64,000 bases of DNA from Mobiluncus sp963511525 (GCF_963511525.1 NZ_CAUPIY010000002.1:124001-188000), one strand, 5' to 3'. Positions 50,446 to 60,269 are shown, counted from the stretch's first letter. Translations and numbers: made by a program. The notes: generated by a model not told the origin, from the letters alone.

Positions 50446-52296
50446 TCAGGCCGGGGGCAGGACTATTTCCAGCAGGCTCAGCCCCCTGACCGGTTGGGCC
50501 AGGGCCGAGACCAACCCCGCCAAGCTGTCGACCCGCTCGGGTTGCCAACCCACCGCCCGAGCTAGCCCGCAAACATCGCCAACCTGGGGAGTTAGGAACA
50601 TCCTGGTGAAGGTATCCGCCGGAGCCGCACCGTGCTCCAGACCGCCAAAAATCCGCCCACCCCCGTTGTTTATCACGATGACCTGCAAGTTTGGTACTTC
50701 TTCGGCGCTGCCGTGGCACAAGGCACCCAGGTCGTGGAAAAACGACACGTCCCCAAAAACCAACCGCATCGGCTGGCGCCGAGCCAGCGCCGCCCCCCAA
50801 GCCGAAGCAATCGTGCCATCAATCCCAGCCAGACCCCGATTGGTAAAGACGCGGTGTGCGTCGCACGTGCTGACCTGGGGATTTATGGCCTGAGCGGGTG
50901 TGGAGGAGTCGGGTTGTGCGGGATTTTCTCTCGATGCGCGCGGCATCAGCACGTCCGCCCGCGGGGGGTCTGGAATCGGGTTTGGGGCCGAATTGCGCGC
51001 CACCGCGTCGAAAACGCGGATAGTCAGCGAAGCCCCCAGGAACAGGTCCACCGGCTCGGGCGAATACATAGTGCTGTCCCAAATCACTTGCGCCGCGCTG
51101 TGAAAACCCCAGTCCTGGGTCAGGGTCGCGGCCGCTTTTTCACCCGCCACACGCCACATTTCCAACCAACTTTCCGGAGCCTCGGCATCGGGCCGGCGGG
51201 GAGCCGAGCCTTGTGACGGTTGCGCTGCTTTCGCCAGTTCACAAGCCAGGGTGGACGCGTCCTCCCACTGGCGAGCGATGTTGCCCGCCAGGTTGACCGT
51301 TGTGCCCGGCGTCCCCACGGTTTCCACGGGAATGTCGCGGCGGGAAATGAGCCGCGTAATCGGCCTGGTCAAGGTAGGGCGACCCGCGACAATGACGCGC
51401 TCCAGGTTGTGCTCAGCCACCGCCGCCAACGTCGTCCCGGCGGCTTTGGCGTAGGCTCGCACCGCGTTGGAGTGACGCCGCCAGGCAGTTTGCGGTTCAG
51501 CCAGGACGGGAATCCCCGCGTTTTTGACCGCCTCGCGCAAGTCAGCGTAGGTAGCGTCGCTGAGGTCCCCGGCAATCAGTAGGGTACCGCGCGGTGCCTG
51601 GTGTGGGTCAAAAGGTTCCTCGCTGGCGTTGGTGCGGGCGGCGCGGGTGGCGAACGCCTCAATAGTTTCGGGGGGCGCCAGAGGCTCGATGAAGCTGGCG
51701 TTAATGTGTACCGGTCCGGGGAGGGGGAAGTGTTTTTCCGCGGTGGCCGGGTGAGGCGAGGCGCTTTCGCCCTGACAAGCTGCCGCTGCGGCCGACACGG
51801 TATCTTGCAGCTCCGCGGGGGTGATGCCGGGTTGAATATCCGCGGCGAAACGCACGAAATCCCCGAAAATCCCTGGCTGCCAAGTGGTTTGGTTCGCGCC
51901 GGTGCCGCGCAGCGCCGCAGGACGATCCGCACTAAGAACCAACAACGCCAGTCCCGCGTGAGCCGCCTCCATCACCGCGGGCAGGGCGTTGCCCACCGCG
52001 GTGCCAGACGTCATCACCAAAACTGCCGGATGCCCCGCGCGCGCCGCCCCGAGAGCCATAAAAGCCGCATCGCGCTCGTCAATGCGAACGTGCAGGTCCA
52101 GGCGGTGGCTGGCTGCCAAGTGGTTCAAGGCATAGCCCAAGGGGGCATCGCGGGAGCCGGGGCAGTAAAACCAGTCCGTGAATCCCTGCTTCACCAGTAA
52201 ACGCACCAAATCCCCAGCGTATTGCTGGTTTGAAGCGTCTTGATTGTCCCGCTGACTGGTGTCACCCACAACTCGCCCTTTCACTGTTCGCATCAT
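50446..52296 (-). CDS. menD: SEPHCHC synthase
   Basis: 616 residues, somewhat above the usual 550-580. A ThDP enzyme that joins isochorismate and 2-oxoglutarate in menaquinone synthesis. The N-terminal C-P-G-S-R-D-A-P-L (family C-P-G-S-R-S-x-P-L), H-V-R-I-D-E-R-D-A-A-F-M-A-L-G, V-M-T-S-G-T-A-V-G-N and T-T-W-Q-P-G-I-F-G are all seen; the ThDP part has G-L-A-G-I-D-G-T-I-A-S-A and D-V-S-F-F-H-D-L. A Pro/Ser-rich insert of about 25 residues lies near 425-455. Two ATGs (52296, 52293) are possible. The nearest neighbours are not men genes. Confidence 0.93.
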   Translation of the reverse strand: MMRTVKGRVVGDTSQRDNQDASNQQYAGDLVRLLVKQGFTDWFYCPGSRDAPLGYALNHLAASHRLDLHVRIDERDAAFMALGAARAGHPAVLVMTSGTAVGNALPAVMEAAHAGLALLVLSADRPAALRGTGANQTTWQPGIFGDFVRFAADIQPGITPAELQDTVSAAAAACQGESASPHPATAEKHFPLPGPVHINASFIEPLAPPETIEAFATRAARTNASEEPFDPHQAPRGTLLIAGDLSDATYADLREAVKNAGIPVLAEPQTAWRRHSNAVRAYAKAAGTTLAAVAEHNLERVIVAGRPTLTRPITRLISRRDIPVETVGTPGTTVNLAGNIARQWEDASTLACELAKAAQPSQGSAPRRPDAEAPESWLEMWRVAGEKAAATLTQDWGFHSAAQVIWDSTMYSPEPVDLFLGASLTIRVFDAVARNSAPNPIPDPPRADVLMPRASRENPAQPDSSTPAQAINPQVSTCDAHRVFTNRGLAGIDGTIASAWGAALARRQPMRLVFGDVSFFHDLGALCHGSAEEVPNLQVIVINNGGGRIFGGLEHGAAPADTFTRMFLTPQVGDVCGLARAVGWQPERVDSLAGLVSALAQPVRGLSLLEIVLPPA

Positions 52297-52514
52297 GCTT
52301 TTCGCGTTCCCCGCAAAGCCGGTAAACCGTTGGAATGCCGGGAAACGAAAGCCGTTTCAAAACTGCAAAATTTTCGTCTCCGGGGTCAATGCTACCTTTC
52401 AAGTACTATCGCGCCTACCGAAGGGAGGTTTATGGACAGAACCCAGTCATAAGGTTTCGATTTAGTTCATCACTGGTACCGTGCGGGTATTCAGCCGTTT
52501 CGTGGCGGGTGTGT

Positions 52515-55500
52515 TCAGCCATTTTCTTGGGGAAGCTGAATTTTGATGGCCTGGCCGCGGTGAATCCAATAGCCGCGGGCGGGCGGGAATGCGGTTCCGT
52601 CTTGGGGGACGCTGACGCCGAAGATGGCGGTGGTGTCGGCGGCGCTCAAACCGAGAGAGAGTCCCGCAGCGGGGGCTTTCACCACCGCATTCAACTCGGA
52701 GTCAGTCATCCAAGACAGCCCATCATGGGAGTTCGCAGCGCCCGAGGCAAAAACCAGGTGTCCGCGACTACGTGCCGCGCGGATGACGTCTGCCATGGCT
52801 GTCGCAGTGTCCGTGTTTTGAGCAAATCCGGGCAGATCGGCAATAAAGATAGCTAAACCGGGGAATCCCGGCGGGGATTTTTGTTCCGCAACGGAAAGCA
52901 GCTGGTGATAAAAGTCGCGGAAGTCTGAGAAACCACAGGATACCGCGTCCCAAATCTCCAGACCAGCCAGGGTTTCCAACGCGGGCGAACTGTCCTCACG
53001 GCTTTGGGCAGACAACAGCACCATCCCGGTGTCCGGGCTGGAAGTACGCAGTGAACGAGCCAGCCAGCGCATGACCGCCAAGCTCACCGCCCGGTCGACT
53101 TCCCCGTCCCCTCGCGCAATGAGGTAAACCCCACTGGTGATGGTATTGATTTGCCGACCACCGGGGGCACTCAGCCCCAGCGCCATTTCTCCCTTAGGAG
53201 CAACGGTGAGGGCGGTGGCAAACACCGGTACCGCCAATCGGTCAATCCGGTGGGCCGGGGTTTTTGCCAGCGCGCCCAAACGTTCCAGGATGCGTGTCTG
53301 GGCGGGCTCGGAGGGGTCGTTACCGAGGACAGCGATTTGAATAGCTCGCGGGTCATCCGCGACGAGGCCGCGGCCGGGAACGGAACCGTCTAACGCGATT
53401 CGCATTCCGAATGCACCTCGCCACGCTGCCGGTAGGTTCTCGAGGCTTTCGGCGCTGATGACGAAATGGATTCCGACGACTCTACCTCCGGTGATAAGTT
53501 CCAGAAAACTGGCGGAACTGGCTCCCGGCAGGGATTCCAACACGGCTTCCAAACCGTCAATCGCGACGATAATGCGCTCGCCACGGTCGGTTTCACTGCC
53601 CGCTACGCTATCCGCGTCGAAGGGTGTGCCGGGCTGTTCGCCGCGCAGCACTTCGCGCAGTTCAGGGAAGCTGCGGGTGGCGTTGCGCAGCGCTATTTCG
53701 GTACGCCAACGCCACCGGCTGACCAGGTACTCAATTGTGTCGGCAATTGTCTCCGGCTCGTTAGCATGGGCTACCACACCCACGTTTGCCCAGTTAGACA
53801 GCACATCGAGGGCGGGGTCGGCGCTGCAGACATAGAGAGTAACGGGATGGCCTGAGGTGTTCAAACTATCGGCAGCGATGGCCCGCAGGACTCCGGTGCG
53901 CCCGCTACCGCTCGGACCTGCCACGAACAGGTTGCCCTCGCGGTCGGGGGTAAAGCCAAAGGGGACGACATCTTGGTGTGCCAGGTCATCGCGCACCCCC
54001 AGGCGGAACTCCGCGTCGCTGGATTGTCCCAAGGCCGCTAGGTCATAGACATTTTCCAGCCCGGAAGTCCAGCGCCTGACTGCGGATTTTCCGCGGCAAA
54101 ACGACCCTGCCAGCACAGACAGCGGAGTTGCGGCTCGCAGCACACCAACCGCGGGCTGGTTCCCGCTGGTTTTAGCCCGACTGGAACGCCCGCCCATAAG
54201 AGCCGGCGCTCGCCAGCGGCCGCCCGTTACCAGTGTCTGTGGGAACGCTGCTCCGCCCAGGGCGGTGAAGTTTACGGGAGCCAGCTGAGGGTCGCTAAAA
54301 TCGGTAACCATCAGGGTATTTAGGGTCTGGAAGCCGGTCGCTACCCCGCCGACCAGCAGGACCCCGCGGCCGGGATGTGTGAAAGCCGCGTGCGGATCAA
54401 TTTCAAAACTGCCACAAACCACCTCTAGGGCTTCGTCCTCCAGGTGCAGCACCACACGTGTCGGCAGGTACTTCAGGGCTTCGCGCGGGAGCTTTTCGGT
54501 GTCCCCGCTGCTCACCAGCAGGTGCAACCCTAGAGCGCGGTACATATGCAGCCGCTCCGCCAGCTGCGAGAGCTGCCGTGAGGTAAACGCCTCCCCGGCG
54601 GCTATGACGACAATTAAATCGGCCGGGACTCCCGCTATTTTGGCTCCGCGCGCTCGCGCCAGACTGCCTGCCCCGGATTCGCTCAGCCAAATTTCGCGCC
54701 GCTCAGTTTCCGCTTCCAGGTAACGCAGCAGCCGGGTAAACACGGCGTCTCCCCGCCCCGACTCGACACCTAAACAGTGCGGGGCTTGCTCCAGTTCGCC
54801 CCATTTCGTGCCGCGGGAGTCAAAAATAACCCAGTTCACGTCCTCCGGGCGCTGGGTCAACGCCAAGCCTGCCAAATAGGCAGCGATGACATTGGTTCGG
54901 GCAGCCTGGTTTTCTCCTGCCACGATGGCGTTCTTGCCGTCAGCCAAATCTAAGGTCACCGGGCCGGAGGTGCCGTAGCCGATGGCCGCCGCGCAGCGGG
55001 ACCCGTCCCCCAACTCGCCTAAAACAGCCGCGCTTTCGCCAGTCGCCAGGGGATAAACATCGGTCAGCTGGGCCACTACCGGCAAAGGCTCGGCGGTTTT
55101 ACCGGGCAGCTTCAGGTTGGCCAGGAGCTCCGCGACTTTTCGCGCACTAGGGGTAGTCAACAACAGGGGTTCCACACTCTGCCGGGTCGGGCGGGCGGAC
55201 TGCAGCGGAATCCCGTTAGAAGCGGTGTGGCGCGGACTTTGCGGGACGGTTCCGGGAATGCGGGACACGCCGTCTTGCCAAGACCCGGTCGCCAAGTCCA
55301 AGACTTGCCGAGCAGCACTAACCGCACTGCTGAGGTCGTCAACCGTGTTAACCAGCCAAACGCCAGGTTCCGCGCCGAAATCTTCCCATTGTGAGCCGGC
55401 CGGGACTTCTCCGTCCACCACCAGCAACAGGCGTTGGCGTGAGCCGCGCAGACCCTTGCGGCTGGTCCAGGCTTGTGCCAGGCGTTCGGCGCTGGTTTCG

Positions 55501-56705
55501 CTCAAGTCGCTGACCGGCTCTAACTCTAGATCGTCGCGCACTGCCTCACCATGCGGCAGGTAGCTAACCCACGCCCAATGTGCGGGTTTCGCCGCGGCAA
55601 CCACGATTTTCAGGTCGGCTGGGGAATAGCGCAGGGCGGCGCGAATCAGCAACTGATTCAACGCGGGTCCGCGCAGGTTTCGCGGACCGGTCACTGCCAG
55701 CGGCCCGGAATCCGCCGGAACATAGGCGACCTCCAGACCGGTATGTCCCGCACCGACCGTAGCGGCGCCAATCGCGCTGATTCTGCGGTTAATGGCCGTG
55801 ATTTGTCCCGAGGTCGGGTGGCCCGTCTCCGCATTCGCCCCCGCCATCGGTCCCCAACCGCGAAACGGGGTCGCATCTGCGGGACTGCTCAACGTGATTT
55901 CGGGACGAACCTGGGTGAAACCGACCGGAATCCGCATTTGCGCACTCGCGTGCCCCCACAGTCCGGGCAGCAGGGCGTGGCGCGGGTCCGCCAAGTCGGT
56001 AACGCTGGCACGTATCGCCGCGTCGCGACGGTCCAAAGCCTTCTGAATCTGCGGGGTGAGCGCGGCCATGTCACGCTCATACCGCACCCAAGCCGCCCGG
56101 TTTTGGGTCAGGGCCCACCCCACTTCGGCGCCGCCCGCCACCACAGCGAGCCCCAGCAGGGCAAACGCCGCAGCACTGGGGAAAATGACCGCTAACACCC
56201 CAAACAGGGCCACCGGCACCACGGGCACGGCAAGCGTCGCAGGATTCGCCAGCCACAAGCGGGGTCGAGCCGGCATTTCTACGTTGATTCCCAACGGTTC
56301 GGGGTCGGTCACCGGTTGCGGTGAATAAGCCAGCAACGACTTCATTCCCGCCGGCGCTGGCGGCAGCTCGTCACTCTCCCCCACCAGCGCCAAACCTGCC
56401 CCCGGCGGTATCGGCGCTTTTGCCACCGGCAAGACCCGCGGCAGCACGTAAGGTTTACCGACCTGCGCCGGACCTGACCCGCCAACCTCACCCCTCGAGA
56501 CTTGTGACCCCGAGGACTCAGCAACGACCGGCAGCGACCCGGTGCCTCCCGGATCCAACAGGGGCGCCAACGGTGTCACACTGAGGCGAGACGTCGGCCC
56601 TCCGCCCAAAGCTGTGGCCACATCGGCAACTCGAGCTCGCGCGTCCGCGTTTAACAGCACTTCGGCGGGGCTACCATCCACCAAGATTCGAACCGGTCGG
56701 CGCAT
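52515..56705 (-). CDS. FtsK/SpoIIIE-family ATPase, EccC-like (type VII secretion type), degenerate P-loops
   Basis: 1396 residues. Layout follows EccC-type proteins: a short N-terminal domain (1-170), two membrane segments (about 172-212), then repeated FtsK-like ATPase domains. The domain-1 start with P-x-N-Q-L-L-I-R-A-A-L-R-Y-S-P-A-D-L-K is characteristic. The first P-loop region reads A-G-E-N-Q-A-A-R-T-N and lacks the Lys; the second is A-G-P-S-G-S-G-R-T-G with Arg in place of Lys. No WXG100, EccB, EccD or mycosin gene is in view. It overlaps the FHA gene by one base. Role is inferred as export or signalling, with true ATPase activity in doubt. Confidence 0.8.
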   Translation of the reverse strand: MRRPVRILVDGSPAEVLLNADARARVADVATALGGGPTSRLSVTPLAPLLDPGGTGSLPVVAESSGSQVSRGEVGGSGPAQVGKPYVLPRVLPVAKAPIPPGAGLALVGESDELPPAPAGMKSLLAYSPQPVTDPEPLGINVEMPARPRLWLANPATLAVPVVPVALFGVLAVIFPSAAAFALLGLAVVAGGAEVGWALTQNRAAWVRYERDMAALTPQIQKALDRRDAAIRASVTDLADPRHALLPGLWGHASAQMRIPVGFTQVRPEITLSSPADATPFRGWGPMAGANAETGHPTSGQITAINRRISAIGAATVGAGHTGLEVAYVPADSGPLAVTGPRNLRGPALNQLLIRAALRYSPADLKIVVAAAKPAHWAWVSYLPHGEAVRDDLELEPVSDLSETSAERLAQAWTSRKGLRGSRQRLLLVVDGEVPAGSQWEDFGAEPGVWLVNTVDDLSSAVSAARQVLDLATGSWQDGVSRIPGTVPQSPRHTASNGIPLQSARPTRQSVEPLLLTTPSARKVAELLANLKLPGKTAEPLPVVAQLTDVYPLATGESAAVLGELGDGSRCAAAIGYGTSGPVTLDLADGKNAIVAGENQAARTNVIAAYLAGLALTQRPEDVNWVIFDSRGTKWGELEQAPHCLGVESGRGDAVFTRLLRYLEAETERREIWLSESGAGSLARARGAKIAGVPADLIVVIAAGEAFTSRQLSQLAERLHMYRALGLHLLVSSGDTEKLPREALKYLPTRVVLHLEDEALEVVCGSFEIDPHAAFTHPGRGVLLVGGVATGFQTLNTLMVTDFSDPQLAPVNFTALGGAAFPQTLVTGGRWRAPALMGGRSSRAKTSGNQPAVGVLRAATPLSVLAGSFCRGKSAVRRWTSGLENVYDLAALGQSSDAEFRLGVRDDLAHQDVVPFGFTPDREGNLFVAGPSGSGRTGVLRAIAADSLNTSGHPVTLYVCSADPALDVLSNWANVGVVAHANEPETIADTIEYLVSRWRWRTEIALRNATRSFPELREVLRGEQPGTPFDADSVAGSETDRGERIIVAIDGLEAVLESLPGASSASFLELITGGRVVGIHFVISAESLENLPAAWRGAFGMRIALDGSVPGRGLVADDPRAIQIAVLGNDPSEPAQTRILERLGALAKTPAHRIDRLAVPVFATALTVAPKGEMALGLSAPGGRQINTITSGVYLIARGDGEVDRAVSLAVMRWLARSLRTSSPDTGMVLLSAQSREDSSPALETLAGLEIWDAVSCGFSDFRDFYHQLLSVAEQKSPPGFPGLAIFIADLPGFAQNTDTATAMADVIRAARSRGHLVFASGAANSHDGLSWMTDSELNAVVKAPAAGLSLGLSAADTTAIFGVSVPQDGTAFPPARGYWIHRGQAIKIQLPQENG

Positions 56706-57166
56706 CAGGCTTCAAACCTCAACAGGTAGTTTGGCGCTAGTTCCAGCACGTCACCGGGTTGAATGTTGTACCGCCTGTGCGGCTGTAAGTCCACCATCTG
56801 GCCTGTCGTCCGGCACAAGCGCGTGCCGTTGTCCGACCCCAGGTCCTCCACGGTAACTTCCCATCCCTCGGTACAGATTCGGGCGTGAGTGCGGGAAATT
56901 TCGAGGATTTCGGGTGGAGTAGTCAGGGAAAACACCCCTTCGCGCCCGTGGGTTTCCGGAGCCCGACCCACCACCAAATCGCCTGTCAGCTCGACAGTTT
57001 GCTGGTCGGTGGAACGTACCCAGCCAAGTTTCGGGAAAGCCACCTGAATCGGGGCGTCCAGGACTCCGCCGCAAACCCGGCAGCGGGGAAAATCCGGCGG
57101 ATTGTGGTGGCCCAGCGGACAAATCCGCACGGTAAACGTTTTGCCCCCGTCGGCGCTGTGTTTCAT
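56705..57166 (-). CDS. FHA-domain protein with N-terminal zinc ribbon
   Basis: 153 residues. The N-terminus has C-P-L-G-H-H ... C-R-V-C-G, a zinc-ribbon-like pair set. The FHA domain has V-V-G-R, S-R-T-H-A-R-I and D-L-G-S-D-N-G-T, the residues that bind phospho-Thr peptides. No membrane segment is seen. It lies 2 bases after the PP2C gene and 1 base in overlap with the EccC-like gene, so the three work together: phospho-Thr sensing, phosphatase and ATPase. A Ser/Thr kinase is not in the window. Confidence 0.88.
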   Translation of the reverse strand: MKHSADGGKTFTVRICPLGHHNPPDFPRCRVCGGVLDAPIQVAFPKLGWVRSTDQQTVELTGDLVVGRAPETHGREGVFSLTTPPEILEISRTHARICTEGWEVTVEDLGSDNGTRLCRTTGQMVDLQPHRRYNIQPGDVLELAPNYLLRFEA

Positions 57167-57168
57167 TT

Positions 57169-58095
57169 CTATCCCTCGCTGTCTGGGGGAGGCGGGGGTG
57201 GCAGAAGGGAGCCCGGCGGCTCCGGCGGCTCGGATTGCGCGGAATCGGTCGGTTCAGTGGGGGTGGGCGCGGATTCTGGGGCGGTCACGTCGACCACAAT
57301 CGCGGTCACATTATCGGTCCCGCCCGCCTGCAAGGCCAGGTTCACCAAGGAGTTTACTGCCATTTCGGGGGTGGGACTTTCGCCCAGAGTCCGCCCGATG
57401 ACACCGTCATCAATCATGGAATGCAGCCCATCGGAGCACACCAGGAAACGCCGGGGTGCCGCGACCGGATAAGTCCAGGTATCAATCTGTGGCAACCCAA
57501 CTTGACCAGCTCCGATAGCGCGGGTAATGACCGAACGGGTCGGCCAGACCCGGGCTTCTTCCACGGTCAGCATCCCCGCCTCGACCATCTCGGCGACTTG
57601 GGAATGATCCCGCGTCAGCCGGGTCAGCAACCCCTCTCTCAACACGTAAGTTCGCGAATCCCCCACATTGAGAACCAAGAACTGCGCCGCTTCCGACCCG
57701 TCCGTCGCGGCCGCGGAACCCGCCTCGTCAGCCGCGGACCCTCCTAGTGAACCCAGCAACACCAAACCTGTCAGCGTGGTTCCCGGCGGCGAAATCGTGT
57801 AATCGATGTTTTCCTCCACCAGCCCCATAACTTCCTCGCAGGCCGCCTCCAGGGATTCGCGCACCACCGGCAGGCTCACCTCCGTGCCGGTCAGAGGCTG
57901 AATATGCCCCAGCAGCGTAGCCGAGGCCTGTTTGCCTCCGGCATGACCGCCCATTCCGTCCGCAACTAAAAAGAACGGCAGAGTCGCCAGGAATGAATCC
58001 TGATTTTCGGCTCGTTTCAAGCCGATATCGGTGGCGGCAGCCCAGCGCAGTGTTTCCCCGTGGGGAAGCGTCCAGGTGCCGGTTTCGATTTCCAT
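57169..58095 (-). CDS. PP2C-family Ser/Thr protein phosphatase
   Basis: 308 residues. The metal-site motifs of PP2C are in order: D-I-G-L-K-R-A-E-N-Q-D-S, V-A-D-G-M-G-G-H-A-G-G, V-G-D-S-R-T-Y, S-D-G-L-H and T-D-N-V-T-A-I-V-V-D. The last 40 residues are Pro/Glu-rich. No membrane segment is seen, so it is cytoplasmic, unlike PstP. It is 47 bases downstream of menC and 2 bases upstream of the FHA gene. Confidence 0.92.
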   Translation of the reverse strand: MEIETGTWTLPHGETLRWAAATDIGLKRAENQDSFLATLPFFLVADGMGGHAGGKQASATLLGHIQPLTGTEVSLPVVRESLEAACEEVMGLVEENIDYTISPPGTTLTGLVLLGSLGGSAADEAGSAAATDGSEAAQFLVLNVGDSRTYVLREGLLTRLTRDHSQVAEMVEAGMLTVEEARVWPTRSVITRAIGAGQVGLPQIDTWTYPVAAPRRFLVCSDGLHSMIDDGVIGRTLGESPTPEMAVNSLVNLALQAGGTDNVTAIVVDVTAPESAPTPTEPTDSAQSEPPEPPGSLLPPPPPPDSEG

Positions 58096-58142
58096 CGGTT
58101 TCGTCCTTCGCTCCTTATTTGCAGTTTCGTTGCCGCTGCTAA

Positions 58143-59210
58143 CTAAAGTCTAGCGAACACGGCGGCTACCTGTTCAACTCTTTCGCGCCACCGTTTGCTG
58201 ACCGCCGAGCTCACGGGTGCCAGATTTCCTTTCAGTTCCAAGGTTTCCACTGGATACAGGCGCCCATTTTCGAGGCGAGGATCCGCGGTGAGGATAGTGT
58301 CGGTGAACAAGCGCAGTGTCCCGAGTCCGCAGGCGGCTGTCGTTTGCAGCTGGGTCGCGAGGGCCAGTCCGGCGCTCAAGCCCACCCCGGTGTCTAAAGC
58401 TGAAGACACCACCAGAAGGGGCGCGCTGGTGCCACCCGGAGCAGCCGTCCGCAGCCCGTCCGCCACCAGGGCGGCGGCACGCGCCGGGCCGCCCAGGGGC
58501 ATCGCTTTAATGACGGCTGCAGCCAGCCCGCTGGCGATGACCTCGGTGAGCTGCCCGCCCAAGCGGATAGTTTCGTCAGCCGCCACCGGAATCCCCGTCG
58601 CACACTGCAGTTCGACCAGTTCATCGAGGGTTTTACACGGCTGTTCGGCATACTGCAACCCGCCCGGTCCGGCCGCTTCGCACAAGCGCGGCAGTGCGGT
58701 TTTCGCCTCAGCCAGACTCCACGCCGCGTTGGCGTCTACCCGAATCTGGCCCGCCGCTCCCAGGGCCGAACGAACCGCGCGAATCCGGGCAATGTCGTCC
58801 TCGAGGTCGCTGCGCGGGTCGGCTACCTTCACTTTTGCCGTACCACACCCCGACTCGCGAACCAGCCGCGCCGCGGTGTCGGGGGCCACGACCGGCACCG
58901 TGACGTTGAGGGGAACGGGGGAAGGCGGGGTCGGTAACCCCTGTGCCGCCACCGCAAACGCCCCGGAAAACCAGGTGGCGGCGACTTCTGGAGGATAGTT
59001 GTCGAACGGCGCCGCCTCAGCCAGGCCGGCAGGGCCTTGTAAAATCAGCCCCTCCCGCACCGTGATATTGCGAAACTTGACGCGCATCGGTACAGAAAAC
59101 ACCCACGCCCGCTTGATTCCCTGCGCCGTAAACAGCTGGGTGCCAGCCGGGCCGGGTTCGAAAGGGGAAAGGCGGGCGGAACTGCCGGAATCCTCAACGT
59201 TGCTGGTCAC
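58143..59210 (-). CDS. menC: o-Succinylbenzoate synthase
   Basis: 355 residues from GTG 59210. An enolase-superfamily enzyme that dehydrates SHCHC in menaquinone synthesis. Catalytic Lys in A-K-V-K-V-A, the D-A-N-A-A-W strand with the first metal Asp, Y-A-E-Q-P with Glu, A-A-D-E-T with Asp and V-I-K-A-M-P with the second Lys are all seen. The start is set by a 4-base GTGA overlap with the upstream gene; an internal ATG 37 codons in would still leave the core. Confidence 0.92.
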   Translation of the reverse strand: MTSNVEDSGSSARLSPFEPGPAGTQLFTAQGIKRAWVFSVPMRVKFRNITVREGLILQGPAGLAEAAPFDNYPPEVAATWFSGAFAVAAQGLPTPPSPVPLNVTVPVVAPDTAARLVRESGCGTAKVKVADPRSDLEDDIARIRAVRSALGAAGQIRVDANAAWSLAEAKTALPRLCEAAGPGGLQYAEQPCKTLDELVELQCATGIPVAADETIRLGGQLTEVIASGLAAAVIKAMPLGGPARAAALVADGLRTAAPGGTSAPLLVVSSALDTGVGLSAGLALATQLQTTAACGLGTLRLFTDTILTADPRLENGRLYPVETLELKGNLAPVSSAVSKRWRERVEQVAAVFARL

Positions 59211-60112
59211 GATGCCACCACGGGACCGGCTGTCTTTCCGGAGTCCGGCAGGGTCAGCGAGGCGGCGACTTTCGCCCCCACGTCGGCAAGCGGCCCGAAA
59301 TCGGGGCCAGCCACCTGAAAAGCCAACACCCACAAGGTATCCCCGATAGCCGCCGCCCAGCGCTGCTGCACTCCCCGACCGTCCGGCAGACACGAATCAG
59401 CCCAGATTGCGGGGTTTTCAGCCAACTGGGAAGTCGCGACTTCCCGCGGCTGCCAACCGGCGGGTACCGCCAGTCGGCGCAACCAATTCACGCTGTCCTC
59501 CGGGCTCGTCAAGGGCGCGGACATCAACAAAATCCGCGAATGCGGGATAAAGTCGTGGGGCGTATCCAGCGCAAAACGGCTTTCCAGTTTCAGCCCGGGA
59601 ACACGCGCGGGGGCGCTCGGCTCCAGGTTCAACACCCAAGTTTCGGGGTAAGCTAGCGAAACCCCGTCAATCATCTGGGTGTCGAAATAGTCAAAGCCGC
59701 GCCGGTTCACCTCCCGTTCCCGGCGCTTTTGCGCAGAGCGAGTGCGTTCCAGCGCCCCCAAAGCCCCATAGAGGCGCTCCTCTTTCATCCACCGTGGCTG
59801 CAGGAAACTCGGCACCGGCGCGGGAATCAACGCCCAAAACGCTACCCCGAGACCAATCAAAGCCAGCAAGGCCGCCAGCGGAATCCCCCACACTCGCCAA
59901 AAGGACAGGCCGGTGGCGTAAGTCACGCAGGCCTCGAAAAACGTCACGCCCAGGCACAGAATGGTCAGGCCGGGAATCATGATGGCCACAACCCGGTTAC
60001 CCAGCTCAGTTTTCCCAAAACCATCACGCAGGAATTTCGCGTAGGGCGTCACCCAGGTCACGATTATCAGCGCGATTCCCACCAGCGTGGCAACCAGGAA
60101 CGTGAAATCCAT
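59207..60112 (-). CDS. Membrane protein of unknown function, upstream of menC
   Basis: 301 residues. Three hydrophobic segments lie in the first 110 residues (about 5-22, 40-62, 75-95), then a soluble domain of about 190 residues with conserved-looking W-x-R-R-L-A-V-P and S-C-L-P-D-G-R-G. The start is ATG 60112 behind ggaggcg. It heads the operon that continues into menC, PP2C, FHA and the EccC-like ATPase, so it may belong to the secretion-type set rather than to quinone synthesis. No family is recognised. Confidence 0.75.
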   Translation of the reverse strand: MDFTFLVATLVGIALIIVTWVTPYAKFLRDGFGKTELGNRVVAIMIPGLTILCLGVTFFEACVTYATGLSFWRVWGIPLAALLALIGLGVAFWALIPAPVPSFLQPRWMKEERLYGALGALERTRSAQKRREREVNRRGFDYFDTQMIDGVSLAYPETWVLNLEPSAPARVPGLKLESRFALDTPHDFIPHSRILLMSAPLTSPEDSVNWLRRLAVPAGWQPREVATSQLAENPAIWADSCLPDGRGVQQRWAAAIGDTLWVLAFQVAGPDFGPLADVGAKVAASLTLPDSGKTAGPVVAS

Positions 60113-60269
60113 CTTCGCCTCCGCACGTCTGTCTGTGATTAATCCTAATTATGCTGTGTCTTACTGGCTCGGTGTACTACGTACGTAGACTCACTAAAAC
60201 CCTCGTTTAGACCTCACGTTACTACATCAATGTCGGCGAACCGGGTGGATTCGCAACAAATTGAAAAAA

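Noticed and set aside
52515..56705. FtsK DNA translocase for cell division
   Set aside because: It lacks the C-terminal gamma domain and intact P-loops of FtsK and sits with FHA and PP2C genes. EccC-like layout fits better.
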